Shown here: positions 1 to 8,550 of the stretch, in pieces
Layout: each line of letters begins with the position of its first letter
Position numbering within the stretch: position 1 is the first letter of the stretch
Assembly (NCBI GenBank): GCA_017882685.1
Contig: JADGPA010000034.1
Location: 1 to 51,658 of the forward strand
Direction: 5' to 3'
DNA from: Propionibacteriaceae bacterium
GTDB lineage: Bacteria > Actinomycetota > Actinomycetes > Propionibacteriales > Propionibacteriaceae
DNA: 51,658 bases
Notes under the pieces: model-generated
The model's input: only the letters and a program-made list of their open reading frames with translations
What the model was told of the DNA's origin: nothing
Databases searched by the model: none
Program-made: the position numbers and the translations under genes

Positions 1-108
1 CTGCAGGGACCCGGCTCGGTGGCGATCAGCGCCTACCTGTCGAGCGCTGCCACCGCAGGCATGACGCTGAGCGTGGACGACCTGGTCGCCACCGATCCGA
101 ACGCCTAG
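1..108 (+). CDS. C-terminal end of an unidentified protein (partial)
   Basis: The window opens inside a reading frame of 35 codons that closes with TAG at 106-108. The visible tail is a soluble, Ala/Ser-rich stretch ending in DDLVATDPNA. It converges on thyA, whose stop codon lies 10 nt further on. Too little is present to name a family, and the start lies outside the window. The frame is called because it stays open from base 1 and ends cleanly before the convergent gene. Confidence 0.5.
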   Translation: MQGPGSVAISAYLSSAATAGMTLSVDDLVATDPNA

Positions 109-118
109 GGGCGGCCGG

Positions 119-913
119 TCAGACGGCGATCGGGGCTTTGATGCCCGGGTGCGGGTCGTAGTCGACGATCTCGATGTCCGCGAGGTTGAACGCGTCGATC
201 TCGGTCACGTCCGGATTCAGCACCAGCCGCGGCAGCGGCCGCGGCTCGCGCGTGAGCTGCAGCCTCGCCTGCTCGAGGTGGTTGGAGTACAGGTGCGCGT
301 CGCCCAGGGTGTGCACGAAGTCGCCGACGCCGAGCCCCGCCACCCTGGCCACCAGGTGGGTCAGCAACGCGTAGGAGGCGATGTTGAACGGCACCCCGAG
401 GAAGATGTCGGCCGAGCGCTGGTACAGCTGGCAACTGAGTTGGGAGTCGGCGACGTAGAACTGGAAGAACGCGTGGCAGGGCGGTAGTGCCATCTGCGGC
501 AACTGGCCGACGTTCCAGGCGCTGACGATATGCCGGCGGCTGTCCGGGTTGGTGCGGATCGACTCGATCACGCCCTTGATCTGGTCGACGTGGCCGCCGT
601 CCGGCGTCGGCCAGGAGCGCCACTGGTAGCCGTAGATGGGGCCGAGGTCGCCATGGGCGTCTGCCCACTCGTCCCAGATCGTGATGCCGTTCTCATGCAG
701 CCAATCGACGTTCGTCGATCCCCTCAGGAACCACAGCAGCTCACCGAAGATGCTGCGGGTGTGCAGCTTCTTGGTTGTGAGCAGCGGGAAGCCTTCGGTG
801 AGGTCGAACCGCATCTGGTGGCCGAAGACGCTGCGCGTGCCGGTGCCGGTGCGATCGGACTTCTCCACGCCGTGGTTCAGCACATGATCGACCAGGTCGA
901 GGTACTGCCGCAT
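119..913 (-). CDS. thyA: thymidylate synthase
   Basis: Converts dUMP to dTMP with methylenetetrahydrofolate in the cytosol. The 264-residue product has the same length as E. coli ThyA. It carries the folate/dUMP-site features expected of the family: RTGTGT near the N-terminus, the nucleophile motif [12 protein letters not shown], the RSAD element and a C-terminal Val preceded by KAPIA. I chose the ATG at 913, which forms a TGATG overlap with the rdgB stop and has an AAGGAGG ribosome site four bases upstream; a GTG one codon earlier is also possible. It is the last gene of rph-rdgB-thyA. No dihydrofolate reductase gene follows in the window. Confidence 0.97.
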   Translation of the reverse strand: MRQYLDLVDHVLNHGVEKSDRTGTGTRSVFGHQMRFDLTEGFPLLTTKKLHTRSIFGELLWFLRGSTNVDWLHENGITIWDEWADAHGDLGPIYGYQWRSWPTPDGGHVDQIKGVIESIRTNPDSRRHIVSAWNVGQLPQMALPPCHAFFQFYVADSQLSCQLYQRSADIFLGVPFNIASYALLTHLVARVAGLGVGDFVHTLGDAHLYSNHLEQARLQLTREPRPLPRLVLNPDVTEIDAFNLADIEIVDYDPHPGIKAPIAV

Positions 914-1536
914 CACTCCTCCTTCAGCAGGCCCTGCAGCACCGGGACGATGGCCCGCACTGCCTGGCCGCGGTGGCTGATGGCATCCTTCTGCTCCGGG
1001 GTCAGCTCGGCGTTGGTCACCGTGTTGCCGTCGGCGATGAAGATCGGATCGTAGCCGAACCCGTTACCACCGCGGGGCTCCAGCACCAGGTGTCCCTCCA
1101 TCACCCCGCGCACAAGGTGCTCTGTGCCGTCGGGCATCACCAGCGCCATCGCGCAGACGAACCGCGCGGTGCGGTCGGCCTCCTCGGTGTCGGTGAGCTG
1201 GCGGACCAGCAGGTCGAGGTTGCCCACGTCGGTGGCGTCCGGCCCCGACCAGCGCGCGGAACGCACCCCCGGCATGCCGTTAAGCAGGTCGACTTCGAGC
1301 CCGGAGTCGTCGGCGACAGCCAGCAGACCGGTGGCCGCGACCGCCGCGCGGGCCTTCAGCAGGGCGTTACCCTCGAAGGTGCGCTCGGTCTCGGCCGGCT
1401 CCGGGTAGGCCGGGAAGGCGTCGAGGCCGCGCACGTCGGCCTCGACACCCGCTGCTGCCAGTACGCGATGCAGCTCGACACTCTTCTTGGCGTTGTGGGT
1501 GGCGACGACGATGACGCTCATCGGGCCAGGACTCAT
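913..1536 (-). CDS. rdgB: RdgB/HAM1 family non-canonical purine NTP pyrophosphatase (XTP/dITP)
   Basis: Hydrolyses dITP, XTP and dHAPTP to the monophosphates, keeping deaminated purines out of DNA and RNA. The N-terminus has the diagnostic ATHNAKK nucleotide-binding motif; [21 protein letters not shown] and the SHRGQA tail complete the family pattern. The ATG at 1536 overlaps the rph stop (ATGA) and is preceded by GGCGGAGG at good spacing, giving 207 residues. An alternative ATG at 1521 would start nearer the conserved core. The gene overlaps thyA at its 3' end, so the three proteins are probably translationally coupled. Confidence 0.95.
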   Translation of the reverse strand: MSPGPMSVIVVATHNAKKSVELHRVLAAAGVEADVRGLDAFPAYPEPAETERTFEGNALLKARAAVAATGLLAVADDSGLEVDLLNGMPGVRSARWSGPDATDVGNLDLLVRQLTDTEEADRTARFVCAMALVMPDGTEHLVRGVMEGHLVLEPRGGNGFGYDPIFIADGNTVTNAELTPEQKDAISHRGQAVRAIVPVLQGLLKEE

Positions 1537-2258
1537 CGGGCCAGCGCCTCCGCCTGCAGCCGGGTCAGCTCCGCACAGCCCGCAAGCCCGAGGTCGAGAA
1601 GCTCGTCCAGCACAGGACGCGGGAAGGGCTTGCCCTCCGCGGTGCCCTGCACCTCGACGAAGTCGCCGGTGCCGGTGGCGACCACGTTCAGGTCGACCTC
1701 GGCTGCGGAGTCCTCGGTGTAGGCGAGGTCGAGCATCGGGACGCCATCGACGACCCCGACCGAGACCGCGGCCACGGTGCCGATCAGCGGCTCGCCGGAC
1801 AGCGATCCCCGGGCCCGGAGCCAGGCGACAGCGTCCTCCAGCGCGACGTACGCACCGGTGATGGAAGCGGTGCGGGTGCCACCATCGGCCTGCAACACGT
1901 CGCAGTCGAGCACGATCGTGTTCTCGCCGAGCGCCTTGTAGTCGATCACCGATCGCAGGCTGCGCCCGATCAGGCGGCTGATCTCGTGGGTGCGACCGCC
2001 GATGCGGCCCTTCACCGATTCCCGATCGCTGCGGGTGTGGGTGGCGCGCGGCAGCATGGCGTACTCGCTGGTCACCCAGCCGAGCCCGCTGCCCTTGCGC
2101 CAACGCGGCACGCCCTCGGTCACCGACGCGGCAATCAGCACACGGGTGGCGCCGAACTCCACCAGCACCGAACCCTCGGCGTGGTCGAGCCAGCTGCGAG
2201 TGATCCGCACCGGTCGAAGTTGATCTGGGCTGCGGCCATCGGCTCGGGTAACAGACAT
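1533..2258 (-). CDS. rph: ribonuclease PH
   Basis: Phosphorolytic 3'-5' exoribonuclease that trims tRNA 3' ends. The 241-residue length and blocks such as [35 protein letters not shown] and the [19 protein letters not shown] helix are characteristic of RNase PH. It is the first gene of the rph-rdgB-thyA unit. No Shine-Dalgarno precedes the ATG; instead TAAGGT lies six bases upstream, suggesting a leaderless mRNA. The rph-rdgB adjacency is conserved in Actinobacteria. Confidence 0.96.
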   Translation of the reverse strand: MSVTRADGRSPDQLRPVRITRSWLDHAEGSVLVEFGATRVLIAASVTEGVPRWRKGSGLGWVTSEYAMLPRATHTRSDRESVKGRIGGRTHEISRLIGRSLRSVIDYKALGENTIVLDCDVLQADGGTRTASITGAYVALEDAVAWLRARGSLSGEPLIGTVAAVSVGVVDGVPMLDLAYTEDSAAEVDLNVVATGTGDFVEVQGTAEGKPFPRPVLDELLDLGLAGCAELTRLQAEALAR

Positions 2259-2264
2259 AGGCTC

Positions 2265-2270
2265 ACCTTA
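2265..2270 (-). promoter_or_regulatory. putative -10 element of a leaderless rph promoter
   Basis: Reads TAAGGT on the minus strand with a six-base spacer to the rph ATG and no ribosome site. A convincing -35 hexamer is not visible. Confidence 0.4.
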
Positions 2271-2316
2271 TCGGGGCCCGCCGACAGGCCCCCCGGCTTG
2301 CGACCTACCTGTGTTC

Positions 2317-2332
2317 ATACCCCCCTGCGTAT
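2317..2332 (+). promoter_or_regulatory. CsoR/CstR-type operator-like palindrome
   Basis: ATACCC-CCCT-GCGTAT matches WTACCC-N4-GGGTAW, the operator form I recall for CsoR-family repressors of copper or persulfide response, at 11 of 12 defined positions. It overlaps a TATGAT hexamer (2332-2337) that could be the -10 for the small Cys-rich gene starting at 2363. The assignment rests on the motif alone; no CsoR-family gene is in the window. Confidence 0.4.
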
Positions 2333-2362
2333 ATGATCATTCGATCCTGAGGAGCTCCCACG

Positions 2363-2539
2363 ATGTGCCGTCCCGTCACCTGCAGCACCTGCGGAAAGAC
2401 CACCTGGGCTGGCTGCGGCGAACACGTCGACCAGGTGAAGGCGACGGTGGCCGCCGACCAGTGGTGCGCCGGACATGGAACCACCGAGCAGCCCACGGTG
2501 AAGGCAGGTTCGGGCCTGTTCAAGATCTTCGGCCGGTAG
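2363..2539 (+). CDS. small cysteine-rich protein of unknown function (MCRPVTC family)
   Basis: A 58-residue protein with an AGGAG ribosome site eight bases before the ATG. The N-terminus MCRPVTCSTCGKTTWAGCG, with C2, C7, C10 and C18, matches a widespread uncharacterised family I recall from Actinobacteria and fungi. Another Cys and several His follow (QWCAGHG), giving a likely zinc- or thiol-based metal site. The C-terminal GLFKIFGR is basic and hydrophobic. It lies between divergent rph and convergent murI, ending three bases before the murI stop. The operator-like palindrome upstream suggests copper- or sulfane-sulfur-responsive expression, which is inference. Confidence 0.8.
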   Translation: MCRPVTCSTCGKTTWAGCGEHVDQVKATVAADQWCAGHGTTEQPTVKAGSGLFKIFGR

Positions 2540-2542
2540 GCC

Positions 2543-3352
2543 TCAGCCGGCGAGGGTGTAGACCTGTTCCACCTCGTCGACGAAACCACCCATCAGGCGC
2601 CGGCCGATCCCGGTGAACAGCTCCGGGCTGCCCGTGGTGAGGAAGCGCAACGACGCCCTCCGCGGACCCGTATGCAGCAAGCCCTGGTCGGTGAGCGTTG
2701 CGAAGACCTCCTTGGCGCACTCCTCCGCGGAGGACACAAGGGTGACGTCGTCACCGATCACGTACGAGATCGCCCCGGCCAGCAGGGGGTAGTGCGTGCA
2801 ACCGAGGATCAGGGTGTCGATGCCCGACTCGCGCAGAGGCAGCAGGTACTCCCGCGCGGCGTGCAGCAGTTCCTCCCCGCCGGTAACGCCCGCCTCGACG
2901 AAGTCGACGAACGCGGGGCACGGCGTGGTGATCAGCTGCACCCCCGGCACGGCGGCGAGGGCGTCGTCGTAGCTGGCCGACGTGGCTGTGGCCTCTGTAC
3001 AGATCAGCCCGATCCGTCCGGACTTGCTGGCACGGACGGCACGTCGTGCGGCCGGAAGGATCACGTCGATGACGGGGATGTCATACCGCTCGCGGGCGTC
3101 CCGCAGGACGGCGGAGGAGGCCGAGTTGCACGCGATCACCAGTGCCTTGACCCCGGAATCGGCCAGGTAGTCGAGGCATTCGAGCGCATACTCGCGAACT
3201 TCGGGGATGGACTTGGTGCCGTACGGGGCCCGGGCGGTGTCCCCGAGGTAGACCATGTCCTCACCCGGCAGCTGGTCGAGCAACGCCCGTGCGACCGTGA
3301 GCCCGCCGAAGCCAGAGTCGAAGACTCCGATCGGAGCGTCGGTTGTTGTCAC
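2543..3352 (-). CDS. murI: glutamate racemase
   Basis: Interconverts L- and D-glutamate for peptidoglycan precursor synthesis. Both catalytic cysteines are visible, in VIACNSASSA and LGCTHYPLL, and the N-terminal IGVFDSGFGGLTV loop is typical. Two GTG codons compete for the start (3358 and 3352). I took 3352 because TAAAGT lies eight bases before it and only two before the other, and neither has a ribosome site. The product is about 269 residues. It converges on the small Cys-rich gene and diverges from the 54-residue gene at 3409. Confidence 0.93.
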   Translation of the reverse strand: MTTTDAPIGVFDSGFGGLTVARALLDQLPGEDMVYLGDTARAPYGTKSIPEVREYALECLDYLADSGVKALVIACNSASSAVLRDARERYDIPVIDVILPAARRAVRASKSGRIGLICTEATATSASYDDALAAVPGVQLITTPCPAFVDFVEAGVTGGEELLHAAREYLLPLRESGIDTLILGCTHYPLLAGAISYVIGDDVTLVSSAEECAKEVFATLTDQGLLHTGPRRASLRFLTTGSPELFTGIGRRLMGGFVDEVEQVYTLAG

Positions 3353-3408
3353 GTGCACCGACTTTAGGGCCGCGGCAAACTGGTTACCAATCGAGGGAAG
3401 GACCCACC

Positions 3409-3573
3409 ATGACGCCGGAGCCGATTGACGCCACGCGGCTGGCCCTGCGCGCCCTGCGCCTGCTCGACGACGGCCGGCGCGCGGTGGAGAAGCAGTGGCA
3501 GGAGTGGACGGCCCCGGAGAAGAAGGCCGCGGAGCCGCCCGCGGATCGGCGGCAGCCTCCGGAGATCTGGTGA
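3409..3573 (+). CDS. small hypothetical protein, 54 aa
   Basis: A short charged protein: an amphipathic N-terminal helix (LALRALRLLDDGRRAVEKQW), then a Lys/Glu/Pro-rich tail ending QPPEIW. It has no signal peptide, membrane segment or Cys. A GAAGGA ribosome site lies upstream of the ATG, and the gene sits between divergent murI and the convergent feoC-like gene with only 3 nt to spare, which fits the packing here. I do not recognise a family. Confidence 0.55.
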   Translation: MTPEPIDATRLALRALRLLDDGRRAVEKQWQEWTAPEKKAAEPPADRRQPPEIW

Positions 3574-3576
3574 GGG

Positions 3577-3864
3577 TCAGCGGCGTGACAGGGTGAGCGT
3601 GACCAGTCCGGCGCGGCGTCCGGGCACGGGAGACGGAAGTCCGCAGTCTGGGGCGCCGTCATCGGAGGCCGAGGCGCACCCGCCACAGCCGGACGCGGGG
3701 CAGCCCATCGACATCTCGCGGCTCTCCACCCGTCCGGAGCGTACGAGGTGATCGACGGCGGCCCGCACCATGGATTCCTCCAACCCGGAGCGGCGCACGA
3801 TCTCCGCGAGGGTGGGCGTTCCGGCCTCGAGCTCGGAGAGGACTGCGCTCAGAGGACCGCTCAT
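3577..3864 (-). CDS. feoC: FeoC-like winged-helix protein of the ferrous iron transporter
   Basis: A 95-residue protein with an N-terminal winged-helix region (about residues 1-50: LAEIVRRSGLEESMVRAAVD, then LVRSGRVES) followed by a Cys-rich loop at about 53-73 (MGCPASGCGGC and a later Cys), as in FeoC proteins proposed to bind an Fe-S cluster or metal. The start overlaps the feoB stop (ATGA), so it is the third cistron of feoABC. FeoC is thought to modulate FeoB or its turnover. The symbol rests on context, fold-like pattern and Cys cluster; sequence conservation in FeoC is weak. Confidence 0.75.
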   Translation of the reverse strand: MSGPLSAVLSELEAGTPTLAEIVRRSGLEESMVRAAVDHLVRSGRVESREMSMGCPASGCGGCASASDDGAPDCGLPSPVPGRRAGLVTLTLSRR

Positions 3865-5894
3865 AGGAACAGCCTGCCAATCTGGAAGACGGCCACAGCG
3901 AGCACCCAGGCGGTCACCAGCTGCATGCCGACGCCGAACAGCGTCCACTTCGCACCGATCTCGCGCCACTGGGCGGCCAGCGTCGCGACGCACGGGGTGT
4001 AGGCGAGCAGGAACACCATGAAAGCCAGCGCCGCGGGGATCGGGTGGCCGCCGGAGGAGTTCTCGAAGTCGGTGCGCACCCGCTCGCCGAGGGTGCCAGG
4101 CGTGCCGTCGGCGGGCTGGTCGACGGCGTAGGTCTGCGCCCAGGAGGAGATGACGGCCTCCTTGGCTACGAACCCGACGACCAGGGCCGACGTCGTCTCC
4201 CACTTCGCGAACCCGGCCGGAGCGAACACCGGGGTGATGGCCTGAGCGGCCGCGCCGTAGGCCGACTCGGCGACCGGCACGTCGCCGAAGGCGTGGCCCG
4301 GCGTGGTCGGGATGGACTGCAGCAGCCAGACTGCGCAGACAGTGGCCACGATGATGCCGGCAGCGGTCCTCAGGAAGCCCTGCAGCCGCACCCACGTGAC
4401 GGAGGCGGTCAGCCGTAACGTCGGCACCTGGTAGGCCGGCAGATCGATGATCAGCGGCTCGGCGCCCATGGTGCGCCACAGCGTGCGGCGCAGCACGAAC
4501 CCTGCCAGCACGACGAGGTAGATCGAGATCACGTACATGGCGAACACGGCAGTGCCCGCGTACGGGCCGAAGAACACCGAGCCGAGCATCACGAAGACAG
4601 TGAGCCTGGCAGTGCAGGACGTGAACGGCACCAGCAGCGCAGTCAGGATCCGCTGCCGGGAGCTGGGCAGGATTCGGGTCGCGGAGATCGCGGGCACGTT
4701 GCAGCCGAAACCGACGATCAGCGGCAGGAACGCCCGTCCGGGCAGCCCGATCGAGCGCATCAGGCGGTCGGTCACCACCGCGGCCCTTGCCAGGTAGCCG
4801 GAGTCCTCGAGGACGGCCAGCAGGATGAACATCAGGGTCATCAGCGGAACGAACGTCAACAGCATGCCGACGCCGGCGATGAGCCCGCTGACGACAAGGC
4901 CCTCGACCCACGTGCCACCCAGGCCGAGTTGGCCAAGAAGCCAGGTGGCGCCGTTGGTCACCGGGCCGGAGAACAGTCCGTCGAGGAAGCCCTGCAGCGG
5001 CGAGGCCACAGCGGTGGTGATCTGGAAGACCAGCCACATCACAGCGAGGAAGATCACCGGGCCCAGCACGGGCGCCGTCACCCAGCGGTCGACCTTGTCG
5101 GAGAACGTGCGGGGCTGCTCTGCGGGCGCGGACGCGCCGGCCCGGACGGCGTCGGAGATCCAGGCGAACCGGTCGTCGTCGAGCTCGAGGGCGTCGGTGG
5201 TTTCCAGCACCGGACGGGGTGCCGTGGCGATACCGGTGTGCTCGCGGACGCCGGCGGCGAGCGCTTCGAGTCCGGTGCGGCGGCGCGGGTCGATGCCGAC
5301 CACGGGGCAGCCGAGAGCCTCGGAAAGGGCGTCGAGGTCAACGGTGATGCCGCTCTTGGCAGCGACGTCGAGCATGGTGAGGGCCACCATCATCGGCAGG
5401 CCCAGCTCACGCAGTTGCGCAACCAGGTAGAGGCTGTTGGCCAGCCGGGATGCGTCGCAGGCGACCACACAGAGGTCGGGCCGCTCATCCTCCGGTACAC
5501 CCACCAGCAGTTCCCGGGTGAGCGCCTCATCCGGGGAGTGCGGGTCGATCGAGTAGGCACCGGGGAGGTCGATCAGGGTGATGTCGCGGCGCTGCTCGTT
5601 CGGGTCGCAGGTGCACTCCTCGCAGGTGCAACTGGCGGCGTCCCGGGTGGTCTTCCAGATGCCGTGCGACACCTCGACAGTGGTGCCGGGCCAGTTGCCC
5701 ATGGTCACCCGGGCGCCGGTGAGGGCGTTGAAGAGGGTGGACTTGCCGGTATTGGGCGCTCCGACGAGTGCGACAACGGGGGCCTCCGGGCAGGCACCGA
5801 TACCCCCACCGGTGTGGCAGCACGCCTTCACCGACGGCGTCCCAACCAGCAGCGGCAGCTTCAGTGCCCGGTCGGGCTGTTCGGTGACCGCCAT
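3861..5894 (-). CDS. feoB: ferrous iron transporter FeoB
   Basis: G-protein-coupled Fe2+ permease of the cytoplasmic membrane, 677 residues. The G domain has G1 GAPNTGKS (45-52), a GNWPGTT switch I and G3 DLPG (109-112); G4 reads TMLD rather than NxxD. About eight membrane segments follow, including Gate regions with FGCNVPAI and SCTARLTVFV. Two oddities are an N-terminal Cys cluster (C25, C26, C35) and a Cys-rich insertion before G3 with C89, C91, C94 and C96. I chose the ATG at 5894, in TGATG overlap with the feoA stop; TTG at 5897 is possible. Confidence 0.96.
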   Translation of the reverse strand: MAVTEQPDRALKLPLLVGTPSVKACCHTGGGIGACPEAPVVALVGAPNTGKSTLFNALTGARVTMGNWPGTTVEVSHGIWKTTRDAASCTCEECTCDPNEQRRDITLIDLPGAYSIDPHSPDEALTRELLVGVPEDERPDLCVVACDASRLANSLYLVAQLRELGLPMMVALTMLDVAAKSGITVDLDALSEALGCPVVGIDPRRRTGLEALAAGVREHTGIATAPRPVLETTDALELDDDRFAWISDAVRAGASAPAEQPRTFSDKVDRWVTAPVLGPVIFLAVMWLVFQITTAVASPLQGFLDGLFSGPVTNGATWLLGQLGLGGTWVEGLVVSGLIAGVGMLLTFVPLMTLMFILLAVLEDSGYLARAAVVTDRLMRSIGLPGRAFLPLIVGFGCNVPAISATRILPSSRQRILTALLVPFTSCTARLTVFVMLGSVFFGPYAGTAVFAMYVISIYLVVLAGFVLRRTLWRTMGAEPLIIDLPAYQVPTLRLTASVTWVRLQGFLRTAAGIIVATVCAVWLLQSIPTTPGHAFGDVPVAESAYGAAAQAITPVFAPAGFAKWETTSALVVGFVAKEAVISSWAQTYAVDQPADGTPGTLGERVRTDFENSSGGHPIPAALAFMVFLLAYTPCVATLAAQWREIGAKWTLFGVGMQLVTAWVLAVAVFQIGRLFL

Positions 5895-6121
5895 CAACGC
5901 ACCTCTACCCGCAGCTGGGACAACAGGGTCGAGCCGAGCGCGATTCGGGAGCCAGCGACCAGCGCCACCCGTCCCCCGCCAGCGGTACGCGAAAGCAGTG
6001 AGAACCGGGCTCCGATCCGCAGGCCGAGGCAGGAAAGGCGCTTCCGGCAGCTCTCAGGGGCGTGGACGAGGGTGAGGGAGGTGTGCAGAGGCGCGCTCGC
6101 CAGGTCGGACCCTACGTACAT
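5894..6121 (-). CDS. feoA: FeoA family protein
   Basis: A 75-residue SH3-like FeoA subunit, thought to regulate or assemble the FeoB pore at the cytoplasmic face. The core CRKRLSCLGLRIGARFSLL followed by GGGRVALVAGSRIALG matches the RRLxxLGLxxGxxV...G..I.LG pattern of the family. The ATG at 6121 is the only in-frame start after a stop codon inside the iron box. There is no Shine-Dalgarno; TACCCT lies seven bases upstream, suggesting a leaderless transcript that opens the feoABC operon. Confidence 0.88.
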   Translation of the reverse strand: MYVGSDLASAPLHTSLTLVHAPESCRKRLSCLGLRIGARFSLLSRTAGGGRVALVAGSRIALGSTLLSQLRVEVR

Positions 6122-6126
6122 GTACG

Positions 6127-6145
6127 TAAGGGTAGCCTAACCAAA
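6127..6145 (-). promoter_or_regulatory. IdeR/DtxR iron box covering the feoA promoter
   Basis: Nineteen bases agree with the IdeR/DtxR consensus TTAGGTTAGSCTAACCTAA at 16 positions. The box contains the putative leaderless -10 (TACCCT on the minus strand, 6129-6134) and ends five bases from the feoA ATG. Iron-loaded IdeR/DtxR bound here should block transcription, so feoABC is predicted to be induced by iron limitation. Confidence 0.8.
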
Positions 6146-6184
6146 TAACGAACACCTAGTGTCTCGAAAATACGTGCAGCCGCT

Positions 6185-6739
6185 TCAGCGGAGGCCGAGC
6201 AGGTTCTCGACCAGATAGGCAATCCACTCATACACGCGATAGACGTAGGCGCGCGGATCGTCCTCCGGCAGGGCGTCGAGCTCCTCCGCATCGTCGGGTG
6301 TGCTGATACCCAGCCGCACCGCAAGGCTCAGCCGGACGCCGCTGAGTGTCTTCAGCCAGCTGTCGAGTTCGATCACCCGCACCTGTACCGGACGCTTGCC
6401 GCCGTCGGTGTCCCGCAGAGCGGAGAGCACCGCCTCGGCCTCCCCCAGCCGATTCGACCGCTGCCGGGCCTGGGTGAGCCTTCGAAACTCTCCCGATGCG
6501 GCCGGGTCCTGCGGATAGGCGTCTGGGAACAGCCGGTTGATCACCGGGTCCGTGTGGTCCAACGGGTCGCTCCCGGACAGCTCGGCCTGCCAGCGGGCGA
6601 ACGAGTCGCCAGCTTCTGGCTCCTGCTCGTCTGCCTCGAGCAGTCCTGTGAACTGCTCCACCAGCGACTCCAGCAGGGTGGCCTCGTAGTCGGTGAGCCT
6701 CATCTGGATCATCGGACCGGAACGTTTGAAGTCGCGCAT
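6185..6739 (-). CDS. DUF2017 family protein
   Basis: A 184-residue soluble, acidic protein. RLTDYEATLLESLVEQFTGLL, DPVINRLFPDAY, GEFRRLTQARQRSNRLGEAE and the terminal VYEWIAYLVENLL are the usual conserved blocks of DUF2017. The ATG overlaps the clpS stop (TGATG), an arrangement conserved in Actinobacteria (Rv1331-Rv1332 in M. tuberculosis), so it may act with ClpS or the Clp protease. The function is unknown. It is convergent with nothing: the feo iron box lies about 40 bp downstream. Confidence 0.9.
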   Translation of the reverse strand: MRDFKRSGPMIQMRLTDYEATLLESLVEQFTGLLEADEQEPEAGDSFARWQAELSGSDPLDHTDPVINRLFPDAYPQDPAASGEFRRLTQARQRSNRLGEAEAVLSALRDTDGGKRPVQVRVIELDSWLKTLSGVRLSLAVRLGISTPDDAEELDALPEDDPRAYVYRVYEWIAYLVENLLGLR

Positions 6740-7041
6740 CAGCCACGCCCGAGGGTGGCCCACAGGCCATAGCCGTGCATGGCGTCCACGTCGGTCTCCA
6801 TCTGCTCGTGACTGCCGTTCGACACCACAGCCTTGCCGTTGTTGTGCACCTGCAGCATCAGGTCGGTGGCCTTCTCCTCCGGGTAGCCGAAGTAGGCGGA
6901 GAAGACGTGGGTGACGTAGCTCATCAGGTTCACCGGATCGTCCCAGACGATCGTGACCCAGCCGGTCAGGGCCGATTCGGCCGGCCGTTCGGATACCGCG
7001 GTAGCCCCTCCGGGCTGCTCGGGTGCGCTCTCGCCTGCCAC
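6739..7041 (-). CDS. clpS: ATP-dependent Clp protease adaptor ClpS
   Basis: Adaptor that delivers N-degron substrates to the ClpA/ClpC chaperone. The 100-residue product has a flexible Pro/Ala-rich N-terminus, the [14 protein letters not shown] motif holding the N-degron pocket residues, then [21 protein letters not shown] and a C-terminal [17 protein letters not shown]. The downstream DUF2017 gene overlaps by one base. It diverges from pncB, as in mycobacteria. The ribosome site is weak, so the exact start is less sure than the identity. Confidence 0.93.
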   Translation of the reverse strand: MAGESAPEQPGGATAVSERPAESALTGWVTIVWDDPVNLMSYVTHVFSAYFGYPEEKATDLMLQVHNNGKAVVSNGSHEQMETDVDAMHGYGLWATLGRG

Positions 7042-7109
7042 CGAGCCATTGTGGCAGACGACGAGCGGTGCAGCCGCGCCAGCGGCTGAACCGCGAGGAG
7101 TCTCGACGA

Positions 7110-7126
7110 GCAGCGCGGAGCGCTGC
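7110..7126. repeat. GC-rich inverted repeat in the clpS-pncB intergenic region
   Basis: GCAGCGC and GCGCTGC form a perfect seven-base stem around GGA, with TCTC and GAGA flanks that can extend it after a bulge. It lies in the divergent promoter region, about 45 bases before the pncB -10. No T-run follows, so a terminator role is unlikely; it may be a remnant palindromic repeat or an operator. Confidence 0.35.
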
Positions 7127-7172
7127 GAGAAGCATGCGAGGAGCCCAGCCCCTGCGCCACCGCCGACGTGGT

Positions 7173-7178
7173 TAGTCT
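7173..7178 (+). promoter_or_regulatory. putative -10 element of a leaderless pncB promoter
   Basis: TAGTCT followed by six bases and the ATG, with no ribosome site. Confidence 0.4.
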
Positions 7179-7184
7179 GATTCC

Positions 7185-8549
7185 ATGACCCTCCTGACGA
7201 CGCCGTCGGGCGCGACGCCGAGCACAGCCCTGCTGACCGACCATTACGAGCTCACCATGCTGCGCGCCGCCCTGCGTTCGAAGACCGCCTTCCGGCGAAG
7301 CGTGTTCGAGCTGTTCCCACGCCGTCTTCCCGAGGGTCGCCGCTACGGCGTGGTGGCAGGCGTCGGCAGGGCGCTGGACGCGATCCAGGCGTTCCGGTTC
7401 GACGAGACGGTCCTGAACTACCTGCTGGAGCAGAACGTCATTGACACCGACGCCGCCGACTGGTTGGGCCGCTACAAGTTCAAGGGCAACATCTGGGGCT
7501 ACCCCGAGGGCGAGATGTACTTCCCTGGCTCGCCGCTGCTGATCGTCGAGGGCACCTTCGCAGAGGCCTGCATCCTCGAGACGTTGCTGCTCAGCATCTA
7601 CAACTACGACTGCGCCGTCGCCTCCGCCGCGTCGCGGATGACCGCGATGGCCGCCGACCGTCCCTGCATAGAGATGGGGTCGCGTCGCGCGAACGAGTAT
7701 GCGGCGGTGGCGGCCGCGCGGGCTGCCTACATCGCCGGCTTCGCCTCCACGTCCAACCTCCAGGCCGGGCACCGCTACGGCATCCCCACCACCGGCACGG
7801 CCGCACACTCCTTCACCCTGCTGCACGACACGGAGGAGGAGGCGTTCAAGGCCCAGCTGAAGGCCCTGGGCAAGGGCACGACGCTGTTGGTGGACACCTA
7901 CGACATCGAGGAGGCCGTGCGCACCGGCGTCCGGCTGACGAAGGGCAAACTGGGCGCGATCCGGCTTGACTCCGGCGACCTCGCCGAGCAGGCCGCCGAC
8001 GTCCGCAGGCTGCTCGACTCCCTCGGCGCCACCAGCACCCGCATCATCGTCACCTCCGACCTCGACGAGTACCAGATCGCGGCCCTGCGCAGCGCCCCCG
8101 TCGACGGCTTCGGCGTAGGCACGTCGCTGGTCACCGGCTCAGGCGCGCCGACCTGCGGCTTCGTGTACAAGCTGGTGGCGCGGTCGGCGACCGAAGGAAA
8201 GGATGCCGAACTGCTCCCGGTGGCGAAGAAGAGCGTGAACAAGACCTCCATCGGAGGACGGAAGTTCGCCCTGCGCCGGCTGAACGCGAAAGGCCGGGCG
8301 GAGGCCGAGGTGATCGGCATCGGGACCCCGCCGAAGGGCGACCACAACGATCGGTCGATCCTGGTTCCGCTCGTCGCGAAGGGCAAGTTCGTCGGACGGG
8401 AGCCCCTGGAGGCTGCAAGGGAGCGCCACCACCGGGTGCGCGCAGAGCTGCCACAGGCAGCGTTGAAGATGTCCAAGGGCGAGCCGGCGCTGCCGACCAT
8501 CCTGCTCGACGGCGACGGCCATGCCGCCAACAACCCCTACGCGAGGTGA
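7185..8549 (+). CDS. pncB: nicotinate phosphoribosyltransferase
   Basis: Makes nicotinate mononucleotide from nicotinate and PRPP in the NAD salvage pathway. The 454-residue protein has the N-terminal [12 protein letters not shown] block, [24 protein letters not shown], the [20 protein letters not shown] substrate loop with GTAAHSF, and [21 protein letters not shown], all typical of the actinobacterial enzyme. The 384-residue nicotinamidase fusion starts one base after its stop, so the two-step salvage route (nicotinamide to nicotinate to NaMN) is encoded in one unit. It appears to be leaderless. Confidence 0.95.
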   Translation: MTLLTTPSGATPSTALLTDHYELTMLRAALRSKTAFRRSVFELFPRRLPEGRRYGVVAGVGRALDAIQAFRFDETVLNYLLEQNVIDTDAADWLGRYKFKGNIWGYPEGEMYFPGSPLLIVEGTFAEACILETLLLSIYNYDCAVASAASRMTAMAADRPCIEMGSRRANEYAAVAAARAAYIAGFASTSNLQAGHRYGIPTTGTAAHSFTLLHDTEEEAFKAQLKALGKGTTLLVDTYDIEEAVRTGVRLTKGKLGAIRLDSGDLAEQAADVRRLLDSLGATSTRIIVTSDLDEYQIAALRSAPVDGFGVGTSLVTGSGAPTCGFVYKLVARSATEGKDAELLPVAKKSVNKTSIGGRKFALRRLNAKGRAEAEVIGIGTPPKGDHNDRSILVPLVAKGKFVGREPLEAARERHHRVRAELPQAALKMSKGEPALPTILLDGDGHAANNPYAR

Positions 8550-8550
8550 C

